A DNA stretch of 64,000 bases, taken from positions 1,860,001-1,924,000 of the forward strand of contig NZ_CP040915.1 of the NCBI RefSeq assembly GCF_006352065.1, given 5' to 3'. This document shows, one piece after another, positions 49,768 to 58,570 of this stretch. The notes under the pieces are model-generated. The model was not told the DNA's origin. It did no database searches and worked only from the letters and a program-made list of their open reading frames with translations. The position numbers and the translations under genes are program-made. The DNA is from Georgenia yuyongxinii (GTDB lineage Bacteria; Actinomycetota; Actinomycetes; Actinomycetales; Actinomycetaceae). Position 1 is the stretch's first letter. The number at the start of each line of letters is the position of its first letter.

Positions 49768-50537
49768 GAGATGGTTCCCAGCTCTCGGAAGTCGGCGAGC
49801 ACGGTGTCGCCCTTCTCCACCCACATCGGGCGGGTGAACGAGCCCGCGAGCACGATCTCCCCGGCCTCGAGCCGGTCGCCGTGCTGGGCGAGCTTGTTCG
49901 CCAGCCATGCGACGCCCATCGCGGGGTGGTTGAGCACGGCCGCGGCGACGCCGGACTCCTCGATGGTCTCGTTCCTGTACAGCAGCGCCGAGACCCAGCG
50001 GAGGTCGACGTCGCCGATCTTCACCGGGTTGCCGCCGTAGACCATCGCGCCCATGGCGGCGTTGTCGCTGATGTTGTCGACGATGGTCTTGTCCTTCATC
50101 TCGACCCGGGACGAGAGGATCTCCAGGGCCGGCACGACGTACTCGGTCGCCCGCAGCACGTCGAAGACCGTCGCGTGGGGGCCGTCGACCGGCTCGGCGA
50201 GCTTGAAGGCGAGCTCGACCTCGATGCGCACGTTGGAGAACCGGGAGTGCTCGATGACCGCGCCGTTCTCGAGCACCATGTCGGCGAAGATGGCGCCGTA
50301 GTCGGGCTCGTCGATACCGGTCGCCGCCTGCATCACCTTCGACGTCAGCCCGATCTTGCGGCCGACGGGCCGCCGGCCGGCCTCGATCGCCCGCCGGCGC
50401 CACTCGTTCTGCACGGCGTAGGAGTCCTCGATCGTCATGCCGGGGTGCCGCTTGCCCAGCGGTGGGACGGTGGTGCGGTCACGCTCGGCGACCGCGAGCT
50501 CGTCGGCGATCGCGGCGACGGTCTCAGTTGAGAGCAT
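49752..50537 (-). CDS. hpcG: 2-oxo-hept-3-ene-1,7-dioate hydratase
   Basis: The 261-aa protein belongs to the fumarylacetoacetase-like/2-keto-pentenoate hydratase family and has VGRKIGLTSKVMQ, DYGAIFADM, RIEVELAFKL, NGNPVKIG-like GGNPVKIGDV and FTRPMWVEKGD. It hydrates the product that HpaI then cleaves. It could alternatively act in another catechol meta-cleavage route. A good AGGAGG-type site (GGAGGAAC on the minus strand) precedes the ATG. It forms a two-gene operon with hpaI, isolated upstream by a hairpin. Confidence 0.88.
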   Translation of the reverse strand: MLSTETVAAIADELAVAERDRTTVPPLGKRHPGMTIEDSYAVQNEWRRRAIEAGRRPVGRKIGLTSKVMQAATGIDEPDYGAIFADMVLENGAVIEHSRFSNVRIEVELAFKLAEPVDGPHATVFDVLRATEYVVPALEILSSRVEMKDKTIVDNISDNAAMGAMVYGGNPVKIGDVDLRWVSALLYRNETIEESGVAAAVLNHPAMGVAWLANKLAQHGDRLEAGEIVLAGSFTRPMWVEKGDTVLADFRELGTISCRFV

Positions 50538-50556
50538 CAGTTCCTCCTTGCACAGG

Positions 50557-50592
50557 CGTCGTCCCGGACCCGTTGGTGGGTCCGGGACGACG
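50557..50592 (-). terminator. Hairpin between the fadJ-like gene and hpcG
   Basis: CGTCGTCCCGGACCC (50557-50571) pairs perfectly with 50578-50592 around GTTGGT. It should stop transcripts from the upstream fadJ-like gene (minus strand), whose stop is 111 bp away. Confidence 0.65.
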
Positions 50593-50702
50593 AGGGGTCA
50601 CAGCTGGTGACCGGGCGTGCACTCGCCCTGACGCCACTCTGGCAGGCCGCGCGGCCTCCACGATTCCCGCCAACCCGTTCTGAGATGGGGTGCGGCGGGT
50701 GG

Positions 50703-52919
50703 CTACCGCGGCGGGCTGGCCACCCCCGGCTCGTGGAACCGCCGCCCCGTGACCGCCTCGGCGGCCCCGGTGCGGTCCAGGTATGCCGTGAGGCCGCCGT
50801 TGTGCAGCGGCCAGCCCGCCCCGAGGATCATCGCCAGGTCCACGTCCCCGGCGTCGGCAGCCACGCCGTCGTTCAGGAGCAGGTCGGTCTCCTGCGCGAG
50901 CGCCCGCCGCACCCGGTCGAGCAGCCCCGCGGCGTCCAGCGGCTGCGGCACCGGCCGTGACCCGAACAGCTCACCCACCGCCGGGTCCACCGGGGAGGTG
51001 GCGCTCGGCCGGCCCTCGAAGGTGACGAACGCACGCCCTTCGCGCACCACGCGGGCCAGACCGGGGGAGTCGGCGTAGCGCTCGCCCAGATCACGCCGCA
51101 GCGTGACGAGCACGTGCTCGGCCACCGCCGGCCCCACCAGCTGGAGCAGCTGGAACGGCCCCATCGGCAGACCCATGCCCGCCAGCGCACGGTCGGCGTC
51201 GGCCACCGTGGTGCCTTCCTCCAGAGCGCCGAGCACCTCCCCGAGCAGGCGCACGAGGAGGCGGTTGACCACGAAGCCGGGGGCGTCGGCCACCGCCACC
51301 GCTGTCTTGCGGCACGCGTGGGCGATCGCGAATGCCGTGGCGTACGTGGCGTCGTCGGTGCGGTCGGCCCGGACCACCTCGACCAGCGGCATCTGGGCCA
51401 CCGGGTTGAAGAAGTGCAGCCCGACCACGCGTCCGGGGTGCTCCAGACCGACGGCCATCTCTGTGACCGACAGGGCGGACGTGTTCGTGGCCAGCACGGC
51501 CGTCGGGCCGACGACGTTCTCGAGCTCGGCGAAGACCTGCCGTTTGACGTCGAGCTCCTCGAAGACGGCCTCGATGACCACGTCGGAGTCGGCGAGGTCG
51601 GCCACGTCGGTGGTGACCCGCAGCAGGTCCGTCAGCGCCGCCGCCCCCCGGTCGTCCAGCCGCCCCTGGGTGCGCAGGCGGTCCACCTGCGCGTGCACGG
51701 CGTCGAGGCCGCGCCGCGCCCGCTCCTCGTCGAGGTCGCGCATCGTCACGGGCACCCGCAGCGACCGGGCCAGCAGCAGGGCGAGCTGACCGGCCATCAG
51801 CCCGGCCCCGGCCACCCCGACGGCGCGGATCTCACGCGGCGCGGTCCCCTCCGGTCGGCCCGCGGGGTGCTTGCGGCGGCGGCGGAGGAGGTCGGTCGCG
51901 TACAGGCTCGCGTGCAGGGCCTCGGTCATGACGAGCTCGGCCAGGGCGTCGTCCTCGACGGCGAAGCTCTCCGCCCGGGAGCGGTTCCGAGACGCGGCCA
52001 CCGTCCGCAGGGCACGCTCGTACGCGGGCGCGCCACCGGCCGCGCGGGCCTGAGCCAGCGGATGGCGGGCGTCCACGGCGGCGAGCCACTCGTCGTCGCT
52101 CGCCGGGTCGCCCGGATGGGGGCCGGTGGGCCGCTCGACGCGGCGTGCCACGGGCACCTGGCCGTCGACGGCCTGCCGGAGCCACTCGATGACCGGGCGC
52201 GGCACCCCGGACCGGGGCGGCGGCTCCTCCTCGGTGGCCCCGCCGCCACCAAGGCCGTGGGCGCCGGCCTCGGCCAGCACACCCGGGCCGTCGTCCGGCG
52301 CGGCGACCACGAGGTCCACCAGCCCGTGCGCCAGGGCCGCGCCGGCGTCGAGGAGGCGGTTGTTGCGGGCCGGGTTGTCGACGATGATCTCGAGCGCGGT
52401 AGCGGGCCCGACCAGGCGGGGGAGGAAGGTGCACCCGCCCCAGCCCGGGATCAGGCCGAGGTGGGTCTCGGGCAGCCCGATAGCCCGGACGTCCCGCGCC
52501 GCCGTCCGGTAGTCACAGGCGAGGGCGACCTCGAGGCCGCCGCCGAGGGCGGCACCGTTCAGGTGGGCCAGGGTGGGCACCGGCAGGTCGGCGATGGCGG
52601 CGACCACCTCGTGGCCGCGGCGCGCGAGCAGGCGGGCCTCCTCGATGTCGGTGACGGCACGGACGGCCCCCAGGTCGGCACCCGCGAGGAACGTGCGGCC
52701 GGTGCCGGTGAGCACCACGGCGGCGAGACGCCCCGTGCGTGCCCGCTCGTGCGCCGCGGCCAGGGCGTCCGCGAGGTTGTCGAGGCCCCGTTCGCCCAGT
52801 GTGCACGGCCGGTCGCTGCCGTCCTCGGGCTCGAGGGTCAGGACCAGCACGGTGCCGAGGTCGGTGACCTCGAGGTCGGTGGTCCGCACGACGGTGACGC
52901 GCTCTTCGGTTCCAGGCAC
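50703..52919 (-). CDS. fadJ: Enoyl-CoA hydratase / 3-hydroxyacyl-CoA dehydrogenase, fused (FadJ/FadB type)
   Basis: The 738-aa bifunctional beta-oxidation enzyme has an N-terminal crotonase domain (about 20-210, with LNGAALGGGLEVALACDYR and LPETHLGLIPGWGG) and C-terminal NAD-binding and 3-hydroxyacyl-CoA dehydrogenase domains (about 370-720). The latter include GVAGAGLMAGQLALLLA and LHFFNPVAQMPLVEVV. No thiolase gene adjoins it, although one commonly does. GTG at 52919 follows a CAGGAG site; the frame is open upstream into RNase D. It is one of the genes inserted between dxs and RNase D relative to M. tuberculosis. Confidence 0.92.
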   Translation of the reverse strand: MPGTEERVTVVRTTDLEVTDLGTVLVLTLEPEDGSDRPCTLGERGLDNLADALAAAHERARTGRLAAVVLTGTGRTFLAGADLGAVRAVTDIEEARLLARRGHEVVAAIADLPVPTLAHLNGAALGGGLEVALACDYRTAARDVRAIGLPETHLGLIPGWGGCTFLPRLVGPATALEIIVDNPARNNRLLDAGAALAHGLVDLVVAAPDDGPGVLAEAGAHGLGGGGATEEEPPPRSGVPRPVIEWLRQAVDGQVPVARRVERPTGPHPGDPASDDEWLAAVDARHPLAQARAAGGAPAYERALRTVAASRNRSRAESFAVEDDALAELVMTEALHASLYATDLLRRRRKHPAGRPEGTAPREIRAVGVAGAGLMAGQLALLLARSLRVPVTMRDLDEERARRGLDAVHAQVDRLRTQGRLDDRGAAALTDLLRVTTDVADLADSDVVIEAVFEELDVKRQVFAELENVVGPTAVLATNTSALSVTEMAVGLEHPGRVVGLHFFNPVAQMPLVEVVRADRTDDATYATAFAIAHACRKTAVAVADAPGFVVNRLLVRLLGEVLGALEEGTTVADADRALAGMGLPMGPFQLLQLVGPAVAEHVLVTLRRDLGERYADSPGLARVVREGRAFVTFEGRPSATSPVDPAVGELFGSRPVPQPLDAAGLLDRVRRALAQETDLLLNDGVAADAGDVDLAMILGAGWPLHNGGLTAYLDRTGAAEAVTGRRFHEPGVASPPR

Positions 52920-52974
52920 GACATGAGCTCCTGACGGCGGTGTCGGGCAGGTCGCTGGGAGCCTACCGCGAGCG

Positions 52975-54237
52975 TCAGACTGCGGTGATCGCCTCGGCGA
53001 GCGGGCCGGCGACCAGCTCCAACTGCCACTGCCGCGCACCGAGCTCGGTGAGCCGGTCGGCCACGTCGTCCGTGGTGGGGCGGGCCGGTGTCTCCCACGC
53101 CAGGTGGCGCTGCGTGGCCGGCGCGAGCAGGTTCTCCTGGGGCAGGTCGTGCGCGGCGGCCACCGTGCGCACACAGGTGCGCACGACCTCCAGCCGGGCG
53201 GCGGCGTCAGGGTTCTTCTCGCCCCACGCGCGAGGGGCGGGCAGCTGCCCCGGCTCGCGCGCCGCCCGCTTGGGTGGCAGCTCGGACTCCGGCAGCTCCA
53301 GCGCACGGTTGATGGCGGCCTGCCAGTACGCGGCCCGCTTGCGCGTGCCGCGGCCCGCGAACTCCCGCAGCCGCACCAGCTGGCCCTCCGTACGGGGCAG
53401 CGCCAGGGCGGCGGCCACGATCGCGCCGGCCGGGAGCACCCGCCCGGGGGAGCGGTCCAGCTCCTGACCGAGCTCCTCGCGGGCCACCCACAGCTCGCGG
53501 GCGACGGCCAGGCCACGGGTGCTGCGCACCGCCTGCAGGCCGGACGTGCGGCGCCACGGGTCGATCCGCGGGGGGTTCGGCGCGGCGGTGCGGACGTGCT
53601 CGAACTCCTGCTCGGCCCACGCCAGCTTGCCCGCGGCCTGCAGCTGCCCGGTGAGCACCGCACGCAGCTCGAGCAGCAGCTCGACGTCGAGGGCGGCGTA
53701 CCTCAGCCACGACTCGGGCAGCGGGCGGGTGGACCAGTCGGCCGCCGAGTGCTCCTTGGCCAGCTCGTAGCCCAGGTTCTCCGCGACGACGGCGGCCAGC
53801 CCGACCCGCTCGCGGCCGAGGAGCCGGGAGGCGAGCTCGGTGTCGAACAGCGTCGCCGGGGTCAGCCCGAGCTCGCGCAGACAGGGCAGGTCCTGGTCGG
53901 CGGCGTGCAGCACCCACTCGGCGGGGTTGATCACGGCGGCGAGGCTGCCCAGGTCGGGCAGCGGGACCGGGTCGATGAGCACCGTGCCCGCGCCCGCACG
54001 GCGGAGCTGGACCAGGTAGGCGGCCTGGCCGTAGCGGTAGCCCGAGGCCCGCTCCGCGTCCACGGCGACCGGCCCGGTGCCGGCGGCCAGGCGGGCGACG
54101 ACGTCGGCCAGAGCCTGGGGGGTGTCGACGACCGGGGGCACACCGTCGGCCGGCTCGGTAAGCGGGACCGGTGGGAGCGTGCCTGAGCTCGGCGCGGTCA
54201 CCACCGCGGGGGCGGCGTTGGACGGTGGGACGGGCAC
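52975..54237 (-). CDS. rnd: RNase D-type 3'-5' exoribonuclease with HRDC domain
   Basis: The 420-aa DEDDy exonuclease has VAVDAERASGYRYGQ (first Asp-Glu), LHAADQDLPCL, FDTELASRLLG and YAALDVELLLEL (Tyr and last Asp), followed by an HRDC domain (about 215-290) and a C-terminal helical tail. It probably trims stable RNA 3' ends. In M. tuberculosis its homologue is next to dxs1 and DUF3000. GTG at 54237 is preferred because a TAGCGT box at 54245-54250 lies 7 nt upstream; GTG at 54246 is an alternative. Confidence 0.9.
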   Translation of the reverse strand: MPVPPSNAAPAVVTAPSSGTLPPVPLTEPADGVPPVVDTPQALADVVARLAAGTGPVAVDAERASGYRYGQAAYLVQLRRAGAGTVLIDPVPLPDLGSLAAVINPAEWVLHAADQDLPCLRELGLTPATLFDTELASRLLGRERVGLAAVVAENLGYELAKEHSAADWSTRPLPESWLRYAALDVELLLELRAVLTGQLQAAGKLAWAEQEFEHVRTAAPNPPRIDPWRRTSGLQAVRSTRGLAVARELWVAREELGQELDRSPGRVLPAGAIVAAALALPRTEGQLVRLREFAGRGTRKRAAYWQAAINRALELPESELPPKRAAREPGQLPAPRAWGEKNPDAAARLEVVRTCVRTVAAAHDLPQENLLAPATQRHLAWETPARPTTDDVADRLTELGARQWQLELVAGPLAEAITAV

Positions 54238-54283
54238 GTCCGTCACGCTACGCCCTGCCCGTCCGCCCGGCGTCGCACCGCGC

Positions 54284-54868
54284 TCAGCGTCGCCGTGTGA
54301 GGGAGGTGACATTGTCGGGCAGCGGCTCGAGCCCCGCCGTCGTGCAGGTCAGGGCCGCCCAGGCCAGCAGGTGCGGGCCGAGGTCCGTCGTCGTCGGAGT
54401 CCACGACGCCCGGACCTCGATCTCCACCTGCCCGCCGCGCAGCTCGAGGCCACCGAAGGTCTCGGAGAGCACCCGGGTGACCGTGCCGGAGAGGTCGTGG
54501 TAACCGACGCCGGCCTCGGTGAGCGCGTCGGTCAGCCAGGTCCAGCCGACCTCGCCGAGCATCGGGTCGGCGCCCATCTCGTCCTCGAGGCGGGCCTTGG
54601 CCATCACGATGACCCGGAACGTGCCGTGCCAGGCCTCCTGGCCCGCGGGATCGTGCAGGACGACGAAGCGGCCGTGGCCCAGGAAGCCGTCCGGGTCCAT
54701 CGTGCCCGGGGTGGCGTTGACCTCACCCGTCAGGGCCAGCGCGTAGGGGGCGATCCGCGACGGTGCGGGCACCTCCTCGAGGCGGAGCTCGGGACGCACC
54801 CGATGGCCGCGCAGGCTTTCCAGCGCGTCCTGGAAGTCCGGTGGCGCCACCGGGACGTCTTCCTTCAC
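54284..54868 (-). CDS. DUF3000 family protein
   Basis: The 194-aa soluble protein starts KEDVPVAPPDFQDALESLRGHR and continues with FLGHGRFVVLHDPAGQEAWHGTFRVIV and VEIEVRASWTP. It corresponds to Rv2680 in type and place beside RNase D. Function unknown. The GTG start lies 6 nt after a TAGCCT box with an in-frame TAG, so it is leaderless. It is transcribed in the same direction as RNase D, 46 bp upstream of it. Confidence 0.88.
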   Translation of the reverse strand: MKEDVPVAPPDFQDALESLRGHRVRPELRLEEVPAPSRIAPYALALTGEVNATPGTMDPDGFLGHGRFVVLHDPAGQEAWHGTFRVIVMAKARLEDEMGADPMLGEVGWTWLTDALTEAGVGYHDLSGTVTRVLSETFGGLELRGGQVEIEVRASWTPTTTDLGPHLLAWAALTCTTAGLEPLPDNVTSLTRRR

Positions 54869-54874
54869 GTGCTC

Positions 54875-54880
54875 AGGCTA
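54875..54880 (-). promoter_or_regulatory. Leaderless -10 box of the DUF3000 gene
   Basis: TAGCCT on the minus strand ends 6 nt before the GTG at 54868, and TAG is in frame. Confidence 0.6.
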
Positions 54881-54991
54881 GGCCGGGAGCCGACGGCGCG
54901 GGAGAGGCGCGCCGCAGCGGCCCGATTACACTGGCCCGGACCGGACGGGGAGACCAGGCGCGCGCCCCCACGCGCAGGAGGACCGCACGCA

Positions 54992-56233
54992 ATGACACCC
55001 CGCCCCCTCACGCCGGTGATCCTGGGCACGGACATCGGCGTGTACTCCATGGCGCGCTCGTTCCACGAGGCCTACGGCGTGCGCTCGGTGGTGGTCAGCG
55101 AAGGCCCCCGCGGGCCCATCGACCACTCCTCGATCATCGACAACGTCTACATGGGTGCCGGTGCGGACGACGACCGCCTCCTGGCCTCGCTGGACGCCAT
55201 CGCCGCGCGGCACCCCGGCACCAAACCCGTGCTCATGGTCAACGTCGAGCACCACATCGACCTCGTGCGCCGTGAGCGCGCCTGGCTCGAGGACCGGTTC
55301 GTGGTGCCCACGCCGCCGGACGCCGTCATCGAGCGGGTGGGGGACAAGGGCGTGCTCGACCGCGTGCTGCGCGCCGAGGGGGTGGCGAGTCCCGGGCACG
55401 TGGCCGTGGACGTCCCCGGCACCGATCGCGACGCCTGGCCGGCCCTGCTGGCCGAGCTCACCTTCCCCGTGGTCGTCAAGCCCGCCACCTCGGGGGAGTA
55501 CGAGGTGCTGCGGTTCCCCGGCCGGAAGAAGGTGTACGACGCGGACACCCTCCCGGAGGTGCTCGACATCCTCTCCGCGGTCAAGCAGGCCGGGTTCTCT
55601 GGCGAGATGCTCGTCCAGGAGCTCGTGCCCGGGGACGACACCTACAACCGGGTGGTCAACGCCTACGTGGACAGCCGCGGCGAGATGACGATGGCCGCCT
55701 CGGGGCAGGTGCTGCTCGGCCTGCACCAGCCCGCCTTCCTCGGCAACGCGGCGATCACCCTGGTGGAGTACGACGCCGCGCTCGTGGACATGGTGCGCAA
55801 GGTGCTCACGGCGGTGGACTACCGGGGTTACGCGAGCATCGACGTCAAGATCGACCCCCGCGACGGCGTCCCCCGCCTGCTCGACATCAACCCGCGCATC
55901 GGTCGGTCCAACTACTACATCAACGTGGGCGGGGCCAACCCCGTGCGGGTGATGGTCGAGGACCTCGTGTACGGCCGCGCGCACACCCCCGAGCTGGCCA
56001 CCACCACGGGCGTGTTCCACTACGTGCCCACCGCGGTGCTGCCGCGCTACCTGACCGACCCGGCGCTGCGGGCGAAGGTCCGCGGCGTGCTGCGCCGTCG
56101 CCGCGCGGTGCACCCCCTGGACTACCCCGCGGACCGCAACGTGCGACGCACCGCCTACCGGCTGCTGGCGGGCGTGAACCAGGTCCGCGGGCTGCGCACC
56201 CACTACCCACGCCCGACGGACACCGGCTTCTAG
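54992..56233 (+). CDS. ATP-grasp ligase, probable D-aspartate/D-glutamate ligase of the peptidoglycan bridge
   Basis: The 413-aa ATP-grasp enzyme has a pre-ATP-grasp part (VILGTDIGVYSMARSFHEAYG), a central grasp domain (DKGVLDRVLRAEGV, LTFPVVVKPATSGEYEV, MLVQELVPGDD) and the metal site SIDVKIDPRDG then LLDINPRIGRSNYY. Its size and layout resemble Aslfm D-aspartate ligase of Enterococcus faecium. The FemX gene follows after 35 nt, which supports a cross-bridge role. Pipelines may call it carboxylate-amine ligase. CAGGAGGA lies 10 nt before the ATG. Substrate identity is inference. Confidence 0.82.
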   Translation: MTPRPLTPVILGTDIGVYSMARSFHEAYGVRSVVVSEGPRGPIDHSSIIDNVYMGAGADDDRLLASLDAIAARHPGTKPVLMVNVEHHIDLVRRERAWLEDRFVVPTPPDAVIERVGDKGVLDRVLRAEGVASPGHVAVDVPGTDRDAWPALLAELTFPVVVKPATSGEYEVLRFPGRKKVYDADTLPEVLDILSAVKQAGFSGEMLVQELVPGDDTYNRVVNAYVDSRGEMTMAASGQVLLGLHQPAFLGNAAITLVEYDAALVDMVRKVLTAVDYRGYASIDVKIDPRDGVPRLLDINPRIGRSNYYINVGGANPVRVMVEDLVYGRAHTPELATTTGVFHYVPTAVLPRYLTDPALRAKVRGVLRRRRAVHPLDYPADRNVRRTAYRLLAGVNQVRGLRTHYPRPTDTGF

Positions 56234-56268
56234 CCGGCACCCATCCCGACCGGCAGACGAGGAGCCTC

Positions 56269-57300
56269 ATGACCGTCACGGTCCGCCCCCTGGACGACGC
56301 CACCTACCTGCGCCTGGGCGCCGGTGCCACCATCCCGCTCGAGCAGGCGCCCGCGTGGGACGCCTTCGACGACGCCGTCCCCGGCCGCACCCCGTGGCGG
56401 CGGCTCGGTGCCTGGGAGGGGGAGGAGCTGGTCGCGCTCGCCTCCTTCACGCACCTGCGCGGGCGCGGCTTCCGCTACCTGTGGGCCAAGCACGGCCCGG
56501 TCTGGCTCGCCGAGGCGACGGCGGCACGGGAGCGGGCCCTGCGGGCCGCGCTGGTCGAGCACGTGCGCGCCGCAGACCGTGGCCTGGTGTTCGTGCGACT
56601 GCACGCCCGGCACCCGGCGCCGGACCTGCGTGAGCTGCTCCAGACCGTCACCTACGACCGCACGGTCGTGCTCGACCTGACGCCCGAGGAGGAGCAGATC
56701 CTCGCCTGGATGAAGAAGCGGGGACGGCGGGACGTGCGCAAGGCCCTGCGCGACGAGTCCATGCTCCCCACCGAGGAGACGGGCCTGACCCGTGAGGCCT
56801 TCCGCGAGCTGTACCAGGTGCTCGTGGAGACCGGCGGGCGCGACGGGTTCGGCATCTCCGACGAACGCGTGTACTGGACCATGCTGGACTCGCTCGGGCC
56901 CGAGCACGCCCGCATCTTCGTCACCCGAAGGGAGGGCCGGGTGCTCGCGTGGGGCCTCGTCACGGTCAACGGTGACTACGCCACCTACTACTACGCCGCC
57001 TCCAGCGCCGAGGGCCGCAAGTCCGGCGCCGCCGACCTGCTGGTCTGGCACATGGCGACGGCGCTGCGCGCCTCCGGCGTGCGCACGTTCGACCTCATGG
57101 GCATCGACTCCCCGCGCGCCCCGCAGCTGACCGGGGTGCGCGACTTCAAGACCAAGTTCAGCGAGGAGATCGCGGAGGTCGACGGCGCGTGGGACGTGCC
57201 CGTGCACCCCGCCCGGTACGCGGCCCTCGTCGCGGCGCTGGGCGCCAAGCGGCGCCTGGTGGCCGGGGTGCGCGCGGTGCGCGGGCGCCTGGGGCGCTGA
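56269..57300 (+). CDS. FemABX-family lipid II amino-acyl transferase
   Basis: This 343-aa protein with two GNAT-like FemX halves adds an amino acid from aminoacyl-tRNA to the peptidoglycan stem. Marks are LEQAPAWDAF, YLWAKHGPVWL, AWMKKRGRRDVRKALRD and YYYAASSAEGRKSGAADLLVWHM then FDLMGIDSPRAPQLTGVRDFKTKF. No inserted coiled coil of the FemA type is present. It forms an operon with the ATP-grasp ligase. Together they suggest a bridge with one L-amino acid or glycine and one D-acidic residue, as in several Micrococcales. Confidence 0.88.
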   Translation: MTVTVRPLDDATYLRLGAGATIPLEQAPAWDAFDDAVPGRTPWRRLGAWEGEELVALASFTHLRGRGFRYLWAKHGPVWLAEATAARERALRAALVEHVRAADRGLVFVRLHARHPAPDLRELLQTVTYDRTVVLDLTPEEEQILAWMKKRGRRDVRKALRDESMLPTEETGLTREAFRELYQVLVETGGRDGFGISDERVYWTMLDSLGPEHARIFVTRREGRVLAWGLVTVNGDYATYYYAASSAEGRKSGAADLLVWHMATALRASGVRTFDLMGIDSPRAPQLTGVRDFKTKFSEEIAEVDGAWDVPVHPARYAALVAALGAKRRLVAGVRAVRGRLGR

Positions 57301-57426
57301 CAGCCCCGAGGCGCCAGCAGGACCTTGGTCCCGTGCGCGGGCCGACGGCGCGGCCGTGCGCGCTGTGACATGCGCCGCATTCGGACGATCGTTATTTTCG
57401 GCACGTGACCTTTGCGAAAAGGTCGG

Positions 57427-57445
57427 TTAGGTTCGCCTTTGTTAG
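57427..57445 (+). promoter_or_regulatory. DtxR/IdeR-type iron box
   Basis: TTAGGTTCGCCTTTGTTAG matches the TTAGGTTAGCCTAACCTAA consensus well in its left half. A second overlapping TTAGGTCAACC starts at 57442. A GACCTTT/AAAGGTC inverted pair lies just upstream (57410-57424). Iron repression of the siderophore operon is likely. Confidence 0.65.
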
Positions 57446-57477
57446 GTCAACCTTCCTTGCTCACACCTGGAGTCCAT

Positions 57478-58479
57478 GTGCGTCTGACCACGCGCCGCGG
57501 TGCTGTTGCCGCCCTCACCGCCTCGCTCCTGCTCACGCTGACCGCCTGCGGGGCGCAGGACGCGGCCGAGGCCGTGCCGGCGGCCACCGCCGTCGAGGAG
57601 CCGACCACTGTCGAGGTCGAGGACAACAACGGCACGCATACGATTCCCACGCCGCCGCAGTCGGTCGTCGCCACCGACAACCGCACCTTCGAGACCCTCT
57701 CCGACTGGGGCGTCGAGCTCAGCGCCGCCGCGGTGGCACTGATGCCCGACACCATCGCGTACACGAAGGACGACTCGATCGTCGACCTCGGCAACCACCG
57801 CGAGCCCAACCTCGAGGCCGTCGTCGCCGTCGAGCCGGACCTCATCATCAACGGCCAGCGGTTCGCGGACTACCACGAGGACTTCGCCAAGCTGGCGCCA
57901 GACGCCACGATCCTCGAGCTGGACCCGCGCGAGGGTGAGCCCTTCGACTCCGAGCTCAAGCGCCAGACCACCGTGCTGGGAGAGGTCTTCGGCAAGCAGG
58001 ACGAGGCGGCGCAGCTCAACGCCGCACTGGACGAGGCGATCGAGCGCGTCAAGGCCGCCTACGACCCGGCGAGCTCCGTGATGGCCGTGAACACCTCCGG
58101 CGGCGAGATCGGCTACATCGCACCCGGCGTCGGCCGCACGCTCGGCCCGCTGTTCGACATCCTGGGTCTGACCCCGGCGCTGGAGATCGCCGAGGGCAGC
58201 GACGACCACCAGGGCGACGACATCTCGGTCGAGGCGATCGCCGACTCCAACCCCGACTGGATCCTCGTCCTGGACCGCGACGCCGCCGTCGCCGCCGACG
58301 ACCCCGCGTACAAGCCGGGCAACGAGATCCTCGAGGCCTCCGAGGCCCTCGCGAACGTCACCGCGGTCAAGGACGCCAACATCGTCTACATGCCGGCCGA
58401 CACCTACACCAACGAGGGCATCCAGACCTACACCGAGTTCCTCAACACCCTGGCGGACGCCCTCGAGGGCAACAGCTGA
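57478..58479 (+). CDS. Siderophore ABC transporter substrate-binding lipoprotein
   Basis: The 333-aa protein has a lipoprotein signal (RLTTRRGAVAALTASLLLTLTAC, lipid Cys about residue 24) and a helical-backbone (cluster A-II) binding fold. Marks are PTPPQSVVATDNRTFETL, VVAVEPDLIINGQRF and ANVTAVKDANIVYMPADTY. It resembles YclQ/FatB-type binders of catecholate siderophores. The GTG start follows CTGGAG. It is the first gene of a four-gene import operon behind an iron box. The gap of 91 nt to the permease holds a hairpin, which may raise its relative expression. Confidence 0.92.
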   Translation: MRLTTRRGAVAALTASLLLTLTACGAQDAAEAVPAATAVEEPTTVEVEDNNGTHTIPTPPQSVVATDNRTFETLSDWGVELSAAAVALMPDTIAYTKDDSIVDLGNHREPNLEAVVAVEPDLIINGQRFADYHEDFAKLAPDATILELDPREGEPFDSELKRQTTVLGEVFGKQDEAAQLNAALDEAIERVKAAYDPASSVMAVNTSGGEIGYIAPGVGRTLGPLFDILGLTPALEIAEGSDDHQGDDISVEAIADSNPDWILVLDRDAAVAADDPAYKPGNEILEASEALANVTAVKDANIVYMPADTYTNEGIQTYTEFLNTLADALEGNS

Positions 58480-58497
58480 CCCACATGTCGTCGGGCG

Positions 58498-58531
58498 GTG
58501 GTGGGACGGGCCCTCGGGCCGGTTCCACCAC
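58498..58531 (+). terminator. Hairpin between binding protein and permease genes
   Basis: GTGGTGG and CCACCAC form an outer stem, and GGCCC/GGGCC an inner stem around TC, with a small internal loop. It may limit read-through into the permease genes or protect the upstream mRNA end. Confidence 0.45.
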
Positions 58532-58570
58532 TGCGGCACATGACCGATCGATGAGAAGCGGCTGCTGCGC

